Source of the DNA: Oreohelix idahoensis
Lineage: Eukaryota; Mollusca; Gastropoda; Stylommatophora; Oreohelicidae
Direction: 5' to 3'
Assembly (NCBI GenBank): GCA_024509875.1
Contig: JAMPIV010017768.1
Coordinates: 293,570 to 357,569 of the forward strand
Length of the DNA: 64,000 nt
The notes under the pieces are model-generated. The model saw nothing but the letters and a program-made list of their open reading frames with translations, made no database searches and was not told where the DNA came from. Shown one piece after another: positions 19,134-30,729 of the stretch (the first letter of the stretch is position 1; the number at the start of each line of letters is the position of its first letter). The position numbers and the translations under genes are program-made.

Positions 19134-21585
19134 TTAATGCAGCTCGTAATGCTACTTTGTGATTGAATTTGAGGGAAGACTTTGAGGTGTCAATATGCAG
19201 TTGTTTGCTGGCGTTTGAGACGCGAGGATGTATGTGGCATCTGGAATTTTCTTCAGTATTAATAGGCCCCTTCAGTCATAACTGACAATGGGAATGCGTG
19301 GCTGAGGTGATTGTGACGTATAATGGAAATATTGCCTACAGTATCTGACAGTCTTTCGTGACCTCGTAGCGTTCTATGATTTGCTAGCAAATCCATGCAT
19401 TTACAGCTTGCGTTTACCCACTTTTTAATCCACGCCTCTTTTCCTTGAACACAAACAAACGAAGTTGTTTACCAACTTTCGCGACCTGCCAGTCATAGCG
19501 GGAAGCGAATAGGGTTTGTGTATCAAGTTTCTCACGCGAGCTGATCTGTCAATCATCGGATATCTGACAGACCGCATGTGGGAAAACACCGGACCTTTTT
19601 GAAGTAGTTGCACGGGCAGAAATAATTCCCCGAGTACCCTTTGATGTTCGTATACAAAGGGAAACCCCGAGTTCTTTGATCTCCAGAAGCGGGAAAAATC
19701 TACGAGAACCCGTTACACGGTTGTAAGTCTCTGATGTCGATTAGCAACGCCCGACAGAGCGACCGTGAAAACCTTTTATCTGGGGAACTTAGTTTTCTGA
19801 TTCTCTGCTATGCACAATAGTGTGAAAAGTAGCATCCTCTAGAGATCAGATAAACATGATGATATATAAAATGTGTCTTCCGAAACCCGCTATCAGTTGT
19901 CGCTCAGAATTTTTCGGATAGTCTAAACACGTAGACTAGAACCATTGTGGAAGATGCGTTAATAGATTTCGTGGAGATCTTTATTCCGATATTCTGGTAA
20001 TAGAAATTAGCATTTACGTGATTTAATGTGTTAAGTTTTACCATTATAATTCACTGTGATTTTCTAGCGTTAAAACTAGTGAAATAAAATAACGCGTAGC
20101 TATTTTTTTTACCAGATGTACAGTTAGAATGTAATTTCCATCACCCGCTTTCTCACATAAGAAGAGATGGTTCTAGTTGACTGATTAAGTGCTAGGGCGA
20201 CTATTGTGACAGAATAGAATTCACGTTTATTTCATTGTGTGTATTTATTATTAGTGACTATTATTTAATATTATATGACTCAAAAAACAGACGCCGACAA
20301 TTCAATAGCTATTAATGACAGGCGATATTTTGTAAGTGCGCATATGGACAATTAAATAATAATAGACATTGTACGCTGATCGTTAACGCGAGCCAGGGGC
20401 GGGAAGGGCGCATACCTTCACCCGACCTAGACACGCCGCGCTAGCGCAAGCTAACCGGATAGGAATAGGCTAAAGACACCGTGTGCCTTTTAAATTTAAT
20501 CAGGACTGACGGAGTGGATAAGAGATCATCTTGTCCCCGTCTGTGTACATATATGTAGATATATAGGATAGTAGCATTTTTCCATAATATTTCTTTATTC
20601 CTAAGCAGACTTAATCATAAGAGCGGCCAGCGGTCTTCTATTTTGGTCTTTTCTCCATTTACTGAATGGTTAATGTTGTCTTTTCTTGGCTGGTGCATCC
20701 CTAAGTTCATTTGTGAACAGGATTGGCCAAAGATATACCAGAAACATTTAACGTGTACATTTAACTGGATTTATCAATACCCAGATATTTTTTTCAATTT
20801 TATCAGCCCACAGGGGTTGTGCAGAAATAATAACACTATCTGACTTTTGACAGTCGTATCAGCGGATTTATCCAGAAAGTTACGCTGTTTAAAAATCGGC
20901 GCTCACCATAGAGTCTGCTGATAGGATTTACCACCATTTATCAAGTGTATCAGTTTTAGCAACCAGATGTTTCCCAATACTGGAAGTATTTTTTACTGCT
21001 TACTGTGAACCCAAGATCTCGGTTTCTACACTAACCATTAGAAGTGACATTTGTCCATCCAGGAATAAACCAACAAGTTAGGCATCCACCTTATTAATAT
21101 TATGTATTGGAGGATAGACTGAGGCCAATTTGGAAGATAAAAACACTGGCAATTTTATATTTAGGATAATTGTATTCCCAAGGGATCACCAAGAGTAGGT
21201 AAGGAGTGATTGAGTGGCCACGTATGACAGAGAGAGCGAATATTTTTCTTTGTTACAGAAACTGTACCATCCTTGATTTTGCTTTAAACTTGTTTACTTT
21301 ACGGGTTAAGTTTTTTTTTCTTTACTGTCTATGCTATAACATAGTGCTAACCTTTGACCTTTGGGTTATTAACTTTTTGGGGTTCTTTTCTCAAAGGGGG
21401 GGGGGGGGGCATTTATTCTGTTATTTTCCTACGTATGTAAATCTGATTTTATTTGATCTTTCTTTAGATATTTGATGTTGTCAAGTTTAATGATAATAAA
21501 CAACAAAGAAAACTTACTTTGTGTGTTGGTCAGACCCATACCCAATTAACCGTAGTTTTTCACGTTTGTGTGTCTTGGTGTCACA
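19134..21585. other. Intron 3 sequence, no gene recognised
   Basis: About 2.4 kb. I see no reading frame with a familiar motif and no match to the SINE or LINE families of this window. A 13-G run lies near 21398-21410. The stretch 19420-20000 is somewhat less A/T-rich. An old, unidentified repeat cannot be excluded. Confidence 0.45.
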
Positions 21586-21589
21586 TAGC

Positions 21590-21610
21590 TGTGTGTGTGT
21601 GTGTGTGTAG
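21590..21610. repeat. (GT)n microsatellite
   Basis: About ten GT units. Confidence 0.9.
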
Positions 21611-21784
21611 TTAAACTTTTATTTCTATGTATAAGGAGGGGCAAGATTGTCTTGCACTAAATTAAAGTCGTATAGATAGGATGGAATAGAGAACCTTACT
21701 CGCTCCATAGACATATCTTTCACCTGTGAAAATCTATTTCTCACTATTTTTTTTTTTTTTTGGTCACGTACTTAACAACATCCA

Positions 21785-22170
21785 CTCTACTCAGACGGGC
21801 CAAAAATAAATCTCAAACCTATCCGTACGACAGTGATAGACCTCAGCTTCTTGTTTTTCTGGTGTTCCTATCGGGGTGTTCTTTTCTCTTCTGCTTCTTG
21901 TCAGAGCTTCATTTCGCCCAAGCTGAAGTGACGCCGTAGGGAGCATCGCCACTTGGTGAGATCGGCAGCTTAATTCTCCCAGATTGCTGGATGTATGTCC
22001 AGTACCTTCATGCCTCTCTTGCACAAATCTTTGAGCCTAAGGTGCGGTTGCCCGGCTGGTATTTTGCCATATGCCAGTTGTCCGTATAAAATATCTTTTG
22101 GGATGCGACCATCTTCCATGCGGCGGACTTGACCAAGCCAGCGTAGTCTGCGCTGTCTATGAATATGTAC
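21785..22170 (-). mobile_element. LINE family D 3' fragment
   Basis: On minus it reads RQRRLRWLGQVRRMEDGRIP, KDILYGQLAYGKIPAGQPHL, LKDLCKRGMKVLDIHPAIWE and, in the next frame, KWRCSLRRHFSLGE. This is the C-terminal tail of a non-LTR endonuclease/reverse-transcriptase protein. The last part recurs on plus at 60725-60900. Confidence 0.82.
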
Positions 22171-22194
22171 ATATAACATTTAAGTACTACTATT

Positions 22195-22295
22195 ACAAAA
22201 GATGCAGTCTTGGGGCAGGCTTCCTTGTAAGGGGACCCGCTTGAGTGGTGGCTTCAAAATCCACATGGAGCAAAAAAAGAAAGTGATGAGTAATA
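22195..22295 (+). mobile_element. SINE family 4 tail fragment
   Basis: GGCAGGCTTCCTTGTAAGGG, GAGTGGTGGCTTCAAAATCC and ACATGGAGCAAAAAAAGAAA correspond to the 3' third of family 4. Confidence 0.7.
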
Positions 22296-22436
22296 ACAAA
22301 AGATGTAAAAACACGGCATTAATATGTTGGTGATTTGCACCGCATCGTATCAACGAAGTCCTCAAATTTTGGTAACCAAAAAAAAAAAAAAAAAATACGA
22401 CCGACTCCTCGATGTCAATGTAATCTTGAAGAGACA

Positions 22437-22505
22437 TAGTAGTCTCGTAGGTGATACTGCCATAGGTGAGGGAAGCGTTAGAGAGTCCACCAGACTAGCT
22501 GAGTC
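22437..22505 (-). mobile_element. SINE family 1 3'-end fragment
   Basis: TAGTCTCGTAGGTGATACTG, CCATAGGTGAGGGAAGCGTT and AGAGAGTCCACCAGACTAG match the 3' end of minus-oriented family 1 copies. Confidence 0.55.
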
Positions 22506-22589
22506 AGCCAGATGTGATCGTGTTTGGCTGACGCTTGCTACCTATGTACTCTGTGGTCATGGCTTGTTTCTGTGAAATTAAACGTGATA

Positions 22590-22835
22590 CTATTGAGATC
22601 AACGTCCGATTCACTGGCAAGACCGGTGATCTCTCACGGCAAAGGTGCTGGGTTCGAATCACGGTACCGACACGTTCCAGTCTACCCAGCTGTAAATGGG
22701 TCCCTGGAAGGAAAAGGCAGCTATGAAGGGAACTGGTCACCCCAAACCTGTCGATGCTAGACCTAGTATGGTGAAGTCTCTAACACTTCAGTCCCCTACT
22801 GCCTTATCTGCAATGGGACTACCTTTACGTACTTC
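22590..22835 (+). mobile_element. SINE family 1 copy (tRNA-derived)
   Basis: The head carries GTGCTGGGTTCGAATCACGG (B box), followed by CCAGTCTACCCAGCTGTAAA, AGGAAAAGGCAGCTATGAAG, CTAGACCTAGTATGGTGAAG and CCTTATCTGCAATGGGACTA. It is among the best-preserved copies. Confidence 0.85.
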
Positions 22836-25277
22836 TGAAACCAACTGGTTGATGTGATCCAAGCATATATATATGACAGTGTTTTGTGCGGAATACCCGT
22901 TCCTTGGTATTGTCCATGAACTTGGGAATAAGCCTTGTATCAACGTACATAATTGTCACGGATTGCCTCCCCTGCTTTGCAGTAGTGGTCCAACTGTGGC
23001 CAAAACTCAAGTGTATCTAAAATAGGTCGTCAAATGTGTCTACCTTCGCACAAGATTACTCTTGGCAGAGATGTAGATGAGTAATGACGCTTCTGTCTCA
23101 AGGGTTTGTTCACAAGATAATTCAGAAGTCAAGAACAATGGTGCATAGGGCCGAGCAATTGTTAACTTATATCTGTCCGTCGCCTTTTGTGAAGAATTAA
23201 GCAATGGTTTTCGCCCGCTCAAGCCCCCCAGCTGGCGTAAATTCATCGAAATTCCTTATTATAAGAATTAGCTCTATAGATGTAAATATATCTCTAAATG
23301 TATGAATATTAAAGAGTCTTGCTCATACATATTGCTTTCACACTTAAAATAACTGAATCAGCTATGATTGTTATGTTTTAAAATAACATGTAACACATTT
23401 AATAATCAATTAGTTTTAGCAGGTTAAAATAGTGATGAAATGATGGTGAATTTTAGATGTGAATCAAATTTCTCGTCATTGAGACGTTGGTTGAGGATTT
23501 ATATTTAAAATTAAAATTCAATTTTACTTTCCGGTTGCTGGTGCCTGTTATTTAGCACTTAGCTTGTATGAGCGAGTCCTGCAGCTTTGGTCTTCGTCAA
23601 TTCTTTTCTGATGATGACACTCCACAGTCTGGTAGCTTCGTTCCTCAAACGGTCTGGTAGCTTAGTACCACGATCTTTTAGACAAAAATAAAACAAATGC
23701 CTCTGCTAATTACATTTGTGGGCTACAAGTTAACAGATGCATTGTCTTGCTGTCCATCCACCAATGTTAATCTCTCTGAATAATTATATTCTTGAGTATA
23801 AACAGTGTAACTCATGGAATGTGATTAGAAATCACCAATATTCTTCTGGGTATTAAACTGGGAAAATATGTGCTTGGACAGCGTGAAATCAATGCTTTGC
23901 CTGAATTAAAATTAGCAAGGTACATATATCTCACAAAATGATATGATACACTTGAGGCACAGGTGATGTACTCATCACTCATCACTGCTCCAGTCGGAGT
24001 CTGGGGTCACCTCGGCTGTCGGTTTTCTGTACGACTAGCAAGAAACAATCACTAGCGCTTTCTGTAGTGGTTTATGAATATACTATTTTCATTGGTTGAG
24101 GTTGCCAGCCTCATATATAACCGCTAAGCAAGAAAACATGTCAAATTCACGTTTGTAAAATAAATGTTTACACTTACCCCAAAATTTGGGAATGGAATCT
24201 CCTCGCACAGCTTAGAATGGACACTAGCAACTAAGTTTAGATGCTTTCGAACCACTTGGCCTGGGAAATTATAGTAATCCTCTTATGGCGGGTGTTCTGC
24301 GAATCACTTGGTCTGGAAATATTTTAGAAGTCCTCTTATGACGGGTGTTCTGATTCCTTAGGTATCCGGACTTCGTATTTAAAATGCGGGTTTACTTTTT
24401 TAAATTTTAAAGTTGCCCAAATACTTTTGATCTGTCACTGATAATTTAGGAATCCTTAGTCCTATGTTTCTCTGGCTCTTGGGAGTTGCTAATTTGACGT
24501 TGCGATGCAGTCTGCTCTGTGACTCCTATTTTGCTATATTATATCTCTCATTTTCAGTTCAAATCCTAGATTGTACTTCCGCCGAATTTTCCAATGAGGA
24601 CCATTGTCTATTCCGGCTTCTCACATCAATCCAATCGAAAGCTCTGAACTAAAGGGGTAGGGGTGTTTAATTTATTTCTTCACTGCGTGTTTTAAAATAT
24701 TACATTTTAAAATTCCATCGTGTGACCTCTTTCTAATGCTTTAATACTTCCGCTTGCATCTTGTGCAAAACTCATAACCACCATCCGTGAACTCATTTGA
24801 TGTCCAGATGCTACCTTCCAATACTGTCTTCCCCAGACAGATAGACTGTAATAATCTTGATATAGGGATGGTCCCAGAAGCTATTATCTCGTTATCACCA
24901 AAGTTTTCGTGCCTCCGTCTGACGGATCTCTCAGACAGACAATGTGGCATTCTATTCATCACTCGAACTAGACCATAATGTGTCAAACGTGGATCGTCTT
25001 TATCAAAGGTTGGCTAGACGGCTTACGTGAAAAACGTATCACCGCTGACCGGTCTAATTAAATGGTATTGCTACGATTCACCTGGTGGAACGTAAATACG
25101 TCTGAGTGTGGTCACAGCAAAAAGAATGTAAGGGCAATAAATATGCCAATTAATAGGACGACGAGTGAGAAAAATGAAGAAATGAAGTGATACTGCCGGA
25201 GTGGATGAGAGTTATAAAAAATGCACGACTGATTTCGTCACAATAATAACAGCGTAAAATAAATGTTCATGGTTTAC
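22836..25277. other. Intron 3 sequence, no gene recognised
   Basis: A/T-rich. A short SINE family 4-like piece (GAGGTTGCCAGCCTCATATA) lies near 24097. GAATCACTTGG...GGTGTTCTG phrases near 24240-24350 form a local tandem duplication. Nothing else recognised. Confidence 0.45.
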
Positions 25278-25416
25278 CATTAGTCTGGGGTATTTTGACA
25301 ATGTTGTAAGCTCTCCTGTGGTCAAAGTTTGTTCCGTAGCTAAACATGTCTCCGTTCTTTTCGAAATGGGGATGCGCAGTACCCGCATGAATAGCAACAA
25401 CCTTTGTCAGATCAAC
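25278..25416 (-). CDS. Carotenoid oxygenase, exon 3
   Basis: Read on minus from acceptor TGTTTTCCGCAG|GTT to donor AATG|GTAAAC, 139 nt, phase 0 to phase 1. It encodes VDLTKVVAIHAGTAHPHF, then KNGDMFSYGTNFDHRRAYN and IVKIPQTN. The T-A-H-P-H motif holds the first iron-binding histidine, near residue 171 (BCO1 His172 by family knowledge). The longest open frame here is out of frame with the gene and is a shadow. Confidence 0.92.
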
Positions 25417-25790
25417 CTGCGGAAAACATCGAACAATAATTGACGATGGCAGAGTGAACGAAACTTTAAGAAGTTTTTTTCTTCAAGCACCATGCCAGCA
25501 GACAAAGATGATGATGTCTCTCCACAACTCCCTGTCAGTAGTGCTGGTTTACCAATTCTGTTGATTTCTTTTTTTCATCCCCACGATTTTAAACTGTTCA
25601 GTGCCTTCTTTTTTTGTCCCTCTCTGTCTCCTGTTCCCATCAATTTTTCCTATTGTCACAATATATTCCAGATTTTCTCTTCTCATAACGTCTCCAAAGA
25701 AAGTGGATTGTATCCTTCTATTACGAGTACGTCCCGTGGAGTTCCCGAGGGTCTCTGAGGAGACAAAGAAAGAATAGAACCACTGTACCC
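25417..25790. other. Intron 2 sequence, nothing recognised
   Basis: Pyrimidine-rich stretch around 25560-25690; no repeat family assigned. Confidence 0.4.
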
Positions 25791-25792
25791 TC

Positions 25793-25980
25793 AGGCATGT
25801 CGTACAAGGCTACTAATATGAAGTTGTGGTTGGCACTGGCAACCTCAGCATATAAAACAAATTGCAACAGAAAACACTGCTACAAGAGCATGTGAATGCC
25901 TTGTGCTGGCTTCCTGAAAGGAGGTCAGATGCAGTTGTGGCTCCATGCTCCATAGAGCTTACAGGAACATGATGATGAAT
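25793..25980 (+). mobile_element. SINE family 4 copy
   Basis: CAGGCATGTCGTACAAGGCT, ACTGGCAACCTCAGCATATA, AAACACTGCTACAAGAGCAT, GGCTTCCTGAAAGGAGGTCA and a GATGATGAAT tail give the clearest view of the family. Confidence 0.85.
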
Positions 25981-25984
25981 ACGA

Positions 25985-26170
25985 GTAACAATTTTCATTG
26001 GCGCACTGGCCTCTTCAGAACATCCTGATTACTCTCTTTAGCTGCCTTTGATATTCTTAAGATTCTTCCGTAAAACCATATCTCTGTGGACTTATGTATT
26101 CTCTTGTCCAGAACTCGTTTCCATATGACAGGATTGGCTCTACGTGAAAGTTAAGAATTATCTTTCTCAC
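25985..26170 (-). pseudogene. LINE fragment (MWFYGRILRIS type)
   Basis: On minus: VEPILSYGNEFWT, then MWFYGRILRISKAAKESNQD and VLKRPVRQ. This is the YGxExW ... MxxxRRxLRIS region of non-LTR reverse transcriptases, in at least two frames. Confidence 0.65.
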
Positions 26171-26175
26171 TTCCA

Positions 26176-26667
26176 TTGACAAAGATCTGTAGTATAATCA
26201 ATCAGTACGGTGCGCATGTGCTCCAGACTCAGACTGTTTCATTTCCGACGGGTAATTTTATTATCAGAGAGTCATTTACACGTGAATCTAGGAATCTTAT
26301 TTATGCCATTATCTGTAAAAGATGCAACATTACCTATATTTATGAAACTGGCAGACGTTTGGCAGATAGATTCCGTGAGCACTTAAATGACATTTATCAC
26401 AGGGCCCCTAAACCTGTGGCCCTTCATTTCAATAGTCCAGACCATTCCGATTCCCTTGATGCCTTGGTAACCGGTTTACGCGCCTCCTTTTGTGAAGACC
26501 GTACTAGCTTTTCTCTAGAGAATCGTCTCATTTTCGAAATGGGTTGCCTTTCTCCTCATGGTCTAAATGTCCAACATCATTTTGCTGAACTCTGTTATTC
26601 ATTGGCTTTCCACTATTTTAGACTTCTTGATTTCATCCATCGCTTTTTCGCGATCTTTCTATTATAA
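26176..26667 (+). pseudogene. Penelope-like element, GIY-YIG endonuclease C-terminus
   Basis: The plus-strand frame contains SRNLIYAIICKRCNITYIYE, TGRRLADRFREHLNDI, KPVALHFNSPDHS and ENRLIFEMGCLSPHGLNVQ. The family form is xxYLIxCxxCxxxYVGETGRxLxxRFxEHLxDI...PVAxHFN, the GIY-YIG endonuclease that follows the RT in Penelope-like elements. No RT precedes it (a LINE fragment on the other strand does), so the copy is 5'-truncated. It lies in intron 2, antisense to the host gene. Confidence 0.85.
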
Positions 26668-27104
26668 GTTTGTGTTTCGTTTCGTGTCCTATTTGTGTAT
26701 TTTTATGACAATACGTTTATTTGTGATTCCTCACGCCATTGTATTCACCTCTTCGCCGTATCTTTTGCCGAGATTGTCATAGCAGGGCTTCTTGTTTTGT
26801 TATTCCATTTTCTGCTTTTGATTTTCGTTGATTGTTGAATTAATTGTCTTTATATTTTTTCGGTTTTTGTATTGTCCTCGCTTTATTATTGCTCTTCACC
26901 TGTGTTGTTACATTTTATTACATATATACATTACGCGTTTGTAGTGTTCTATAGTATATTTCGTTAAGCTGTCTATATTTCTTGTCGTTGTTGCCCATTT
27001 GTAACTGTGGCTGAGGAAGGGTGAAACCCTAAACGTCCCGTGTTTTCTGTATACCGTTAATTTGTAAAACTTATTCAATACCGTTTTATTTGTTAATATA
27101 TATT
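26668..27104 (+). mobile_element. Penelope-like element 3' region
   Basis: A/T-rich noncoding sequence downstream of the endonuclease, with a hammerhead-like motif at 27008-27035. The element end is not clear; LINE family A begins at 27114. Confidence 0.6.
27008..27050 (+). ncRNA. Hammerhead-ribozyme-like motif (degenerate)
   Basis: GGCTGAGGAAGGGTGAAACC then CTAAACGTCCCGTG. CTGANGA, a GGG/CCC stem with a GAAA-containing loop and AAACGTC follow in hammerhead order, but the invariant G before AAAC appears replaced by T. Penelope-like elements are known to carry hammerhead motifs, and the position 3' of the endonuclease fits. Activity is doubtful. Confidence 0.5.
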
Positions 27105-27803
27105 TATCATCATCTTACTTACTTACTTACTTAGTCGTTCCCCTTCTACCGTGAGGTGTAGAGGTTTGGAAGAGAGAGAGCGCCAGACTATCTTATCGGC
27201 TGTCTTCCTCCTGGCCTGGTTCCATTCTAGTCCTCGGTCCTTCAAAGATTGTCTAATGTTGTCCTCCCAGCGGATTCTGGGTCGTCCTGGGGGTCTGGAT
27301 CCCTGGCTCTTTGTTTCTCATGCTTGTCGTGGTAGCCGATCTTCTCCCATTCTGCAGACATGGCCAAACCATCTTAGTTGGGACTGTTCTACTTGGGTCT
27401 GCAGGGGGTAGGATTTAAGGCATTGACGTATCGTCTGTTTGCGGACCATGTCTCTTCTTGTTACTTCAACCACCTTCCTCAGATACCTCATTTCTGAGGT
27501 TTAGATCTGGCTTGTGTGGGTTGTAGTCATTGCCCATGATTCTCATCCAAATGTCAAGACTGGGACATAGGTGGAGCGGTATACAGCCATCATCGTTTTC
27601 TTTCCAACTTCTCTCTTGCTGAGGAATCCTCGATTTATGGCCTGAAAAAGTCTCCCAGCTGCTGCTTTTCGAGTGGCCAACTCTTCTTTGAGGCCTCCCT
27701 TTCGATCTATAATAGCTCCGAGGTATTTAAAGTGGTCGACCTGCTCCAGGACCTGTTTTCCCAGCTTAATCTGATGTCTTCTTTCTTCTCGTGATATCAT
27801 CAT
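27105..27803 (-). mobile_element. LINE family A, second copy with 9-bp TSD
   Basis: A 681-bp copy (27114-27794) between TATCATCAT at 27105-27113 and 27795-27803. It is homologous to 4616-5422 but more 5'-truncated, starting at MISREERRHQIKLG on minus and containing DHFKYLGAIIDRKGG and YRSTYVPVLT. Point differences break the frame after LTFG. The (TAAG)n tail is present. Confidence 0.88.
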
Positions 27804-28190
27804 ATATATAAAAAATGCTTGTTTTTTTTCTGTCAGAAGCCTTCGTAATGCTAAGGGCTGCAACAAGTTATTTTGGTTGAAAGTTATACATTAATTCTAT
27901 TGTGTCCCTTATATGTTGGTACTCTCCCGAAAATAGTAACCCTTACCAAAGAAGAATGCGCAAAGGACTGTGTGCATGCGCTATTAACATCTCTGTGAAC
28001 GGCATGCATGTTCATACTTTGTACAAAATTCTTTGGTTCCCTTATATCGGTGTCTTTTTTCATTAAAAAAAGTACTTAAAATATATTAATACTAGTATAC
28101 TTTACATTTTCTGGAACGCTGTTTTTACTTGAGCTATTTTACTCTTCAACTCTTCAATGTGTATCTCATTCATCTTTTCTTCTCTTCTTT
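27804..28190. other. Intron 2 sequence, nothing recognised
   Basis: A/T-rich; no coding or repeat assignment. Confidence 0.4.
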
Positions 28191-28194
28191 TTTG

Positions 28195-28490
28195 ACCCTT
28201 AGCCGTCAACTGTCGAAGCAGTCAGTGGCCATCACGCCTGGTGGCGTCTGGTAGGGCAGCAACAAACTGTTTCCACTTTGGTCGGTCGGCGGCCATCCTT
28301 CGTGCAGTGCCATAGCTCTGGTTAATTCTTTGCATCTCGGCCTCCACAGTTCTCCGCCTAGTTGTTTTTGGTCGGCTTCTTATTCGCTTTCCTTCAGGGG
28401 TCCATAGCATAGCTGTTCTTGTGATGGCATCAGGGTCTCTTTTGAGGACGTGACCAACCCAACTCCAGCGTCTCCCAGCTATGATGGTGA
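28195..28490 (-). mobile_element. LINE family B 3' fragment
   Basis: On minus: AMLWTPEGKRIRSRPKTTRR, RTVEAEMQRINQSYGTARRM and ALPDATRRDGH. The C-terminal 60 or so residues are open but detached from any RT. Confidence 0.82.
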
Positions 28491-28499
28491 ACTATGAAC

Positions 28500-28815
28500 T
28501 ATGTATGATATACATCTTTTATCTGATGATATTAACTCGCCCAGGTATTTGGATCTATTGACATATTTCAAAACTATCCCATTTTATGTTGATATAGAAT
28601 TCTAGAGTAGTCCTTATCGTTGAAATGAGCAGCATTTCTTAATATCTTTTTTTTATTTTGCTATTTGAAATAAGGCAATTATGTTTACTTTCTGTCGCTA
28701 CCGTATCAATCGTTTCCTGTAACTTGTTGTCACTTATGGCTGTATCACCAGAGTATCTCAAATTGTTTATATAATATCCACCATCTGATATTCGTGACAT
28801 ATTCTCAACGGATCT
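28500..28815 (-). pseudogene. LINE reverse-transcriptase palm fragment
   Basis: On minus: NMSRISDGGYYINNLRYSGD, TAISDNKLQETIDTVATESK. The RT active-site box normally reading Y/F-A-D-D is Y-S-G-D, so a catalytic aspartate is lost. Stops follow. It is a different family from the adjacent family B fragment. Confidence 0.7.
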
Positions 28816-28924
28816 CAAAATACACTGTACAGAGGGAACAGAACATGCATTACAAATAGATCTTTGTATAATTTTACAATAATTTGTACAGTTTTACTGT
28901 TTATTTTATTTTAAATTCGCGGTA

Positions 28925-29175
28925 GCATGTCAGATTGGCTAAGCAGTTAGAGCGCTGGCCTCTCGCATCAAAGTTTCCGGTTCCGGGATCAAAACCTGGC
29001 GGTGTCACGCTCCAGTTGACCCAGTTGTAAATGGGTGCCTGATGCTGTTCTTGAGTTGGGGAAGGTAAAGGCAGCTAAGAAAGGAGCTAGTCATCCCGCC
29101 TCATAAAGCTGAACGTAGTATTGTGAAATCTTTAAAACTTTACTCACCTACATACCAGTTTTTGTGATGGGTTCT
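28925..29175 (+). mobile_element. SINE family 1 copy (tRNA-derived)
   Basis: tRNA-like head: GGCTAAGCAGTTAGAGCGCT (A-box region), GGCCTCTCGCATC and a B-box-like GGGATCAAAACC. Body: TCCAGTTGACCCAGTTGTAA, GAGTTGGGGAAGGTAAAGGC and AGCTGAACGTAGTATTGTG. Confidence 0.85.
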
Positions 29176-29326
29176 TTAATAATCCAGGTGACACATATTT
29201 TTGTGAACAGCCGGTACGAAGCAATATTAACGCTGCGTAAATAAGAATACATTTTTTTACAATAGAAGAACAGACAGTAAAATTAACTTCCAATTAAATC
29301 TTCTTTAAGAACAACAGAAATCTCAC

Positions 29327-29474
29327 CATAGCTATTCTCTTCAGAGTTGCCGGGTCTATCTTGTTTATGGTTGGGGTCTCGGTAAGCGCGTACAGAGAAT
29401 CTTCAAACTCTACTATATTTACTGATGTGTTGTCTGTACGCTCTGCAGGAAACCTTGCGAAGTGACTCTGTGAC
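29327..29474 (-). CDS. Carotenoid oxygenase, exon 2
   Basis: Read on minus from acceptor TTCTGTCTATCAG|G to donor ATG|GTGAGA, 148 nt, phase 2 to phase 0. It encodes SQSHFARFPAERTDNTSVNI and VEFEDSLYALTETPTINKID, ending ATLKRIAM. The family form is DNCxVNxxxxxxxxYATTETxxxxKIDPxTL. The first base completes a glycine codon begun in exon 1. The upstream intron is 29.7 kb and contains the retrotransposon complex. Confidence 0.9.
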
Positions 29475-29579
29475 CTGATAGACAGAATCAAAGTCGGAGA
29501 ATAAAAGAATATTGACGACTTTCATTTTCTGTAGTAAATAAAGAGAATTTTAACAAAGACGAGAATGATGAATGCACAA

Positions 29580-29975
29580 TAATCCTGTTAAAATTTCGCT
29601 TTTTCGTTGTTTTCCCTCTTCATTTTTTTATTTTCTTTATTTTCCCCCTTTCATCATCATCGTCATCGTTTTCTCCTTGTGCTTTTTTTCCCCTTTTCTT
29701 TCTCTTTGCCTTTGACGTCGGTTTCTTTATCATAAGTGTCTCCTTTTCCTCAGCCTGCGTTTTGTTACATTTTTCAGTCTGCTTCTTATTTCTTTCTGTT
29801 CTTTCTTTTCCTACATTCTTTAGTTTTTTTTCCTTTATTTCATTCTGTCGTTTCCTTTATTTTTTTTTTTAAATAATTTTTAAATCTCTTTCTCTTTAGC
29901 ATTTCCAGTCATCAGGGCTCATTGCTTGGAGTATACTTCTGCACCTCTAGTAACTTTTTTTTTTTTTTTTTTTTT
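29580..29975. repeat. T/C-rich low-complexity sequence
   Basis: Long pyrimidine runs (TTTTCTTTCTCTTT and a run of over 20 T near 29958). No coding signal. Confidence 0.6.
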
Positions 29976-29981
29976 AATAAA

Positions 29982-30632
29982 TACAGTCGTTTCTCCTATA
30001 ACGCAGTAAATATGATCCTAAAAATCCTCGCGTTACGGAAATTCCCGCAATAAAAATAACAGGGCTTATGGGAAAAATAGGGTTAAGGGGGCTTGTTCTA
30101 ATAGACACTGAGCACTCGCAGTTGTTGCTGCTAAACAAGTTTCTATTGTTTTCGCAGCGTTGTCTCTGATGGTGCGCAATGTGGATTCCGTTAGGCCTGG
30201 GTCTTTCGTGACATCACATGTTTTCTCTGTACTTTCAAAAAGGTATGATATTTCAAGCTTCTCCTCAATACTTAAGGCTTTCCTTTTTCGTTCATTAATT
30301 TGATTCTTATAACCAGGACACTTGCTTGAATGTGGGATATTGTATTGAATAGTTTTATCAAGAAAAGTGCACAAACTTGGGAGAACAATCGCGATACACA
30401 CTCGTAGGGCATGAGGTGTGTGTATTTTGCGTGTATTCTTCAAGTTCAGCTGGCTGATGTTTTTCACGTCCACCTGGTGTTACTCGGTAGCGTAAAATAT
30501 AGTCACCTCGTAATAAAATTGCGTATGAGCTAACACTAATTCGCGTTGTGGTGACTTTATCCCTTCATTGATCAACCACGTATAAACAAAATTCGCGCAT
30601 GACAGACACGCGTTGTAACAGAAGAGACTATA
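29982..30632 (-). mobile_element. Tigger/pogo-type DNA transposon remnant
   Basis: About 647 bp between TA dinucleotides (29982-29983, 30631-30632). Its ends are inverted repeats: CAGTCGTTTCTCCTATAACG at the left, and a diverged GCGTTGTAACAGAAGAGACT at the right. It contains part of a transposase HTH domain only, so it is an internally deleted, non-autonomous copy. Confidence 0.72.
30066..30473 (-). pseudogene. Tigger/pogo transposase, N-terminal HTH fragment
   Basis: On minus the frame includes ERKRKALSIEEKLEISYLFE, then EKTCDVTKDPGLTESTLRTI and RDNAAKTIETCL. This is the CENP-B N-terminal helix-turn-helix form (KRKxLTLEEKLxIL ... GLSxSTVRTIRDN). The DDE catalytic domain is absent. The preceding ~60 residues match nothing I know. 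Confidence 0.75.
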
Positions 30633-30729
30633 TTTATTTTCTCTCCGATTCTTGCTCTGTCGATGTAACCTTACCTCCTGAGTTTCAGCTTCTAACTGCC
30701 CTTTTTCTTGGTATATCGGATTCTCTTTG

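Noticed and set aside
28925..29010. A functional tRNA gene
   Set aside because: A- and B-box-like sequences are present, but the cloverleaf stems do not pair well and the sequence continues into a repeated SINE body seen elsewhere.
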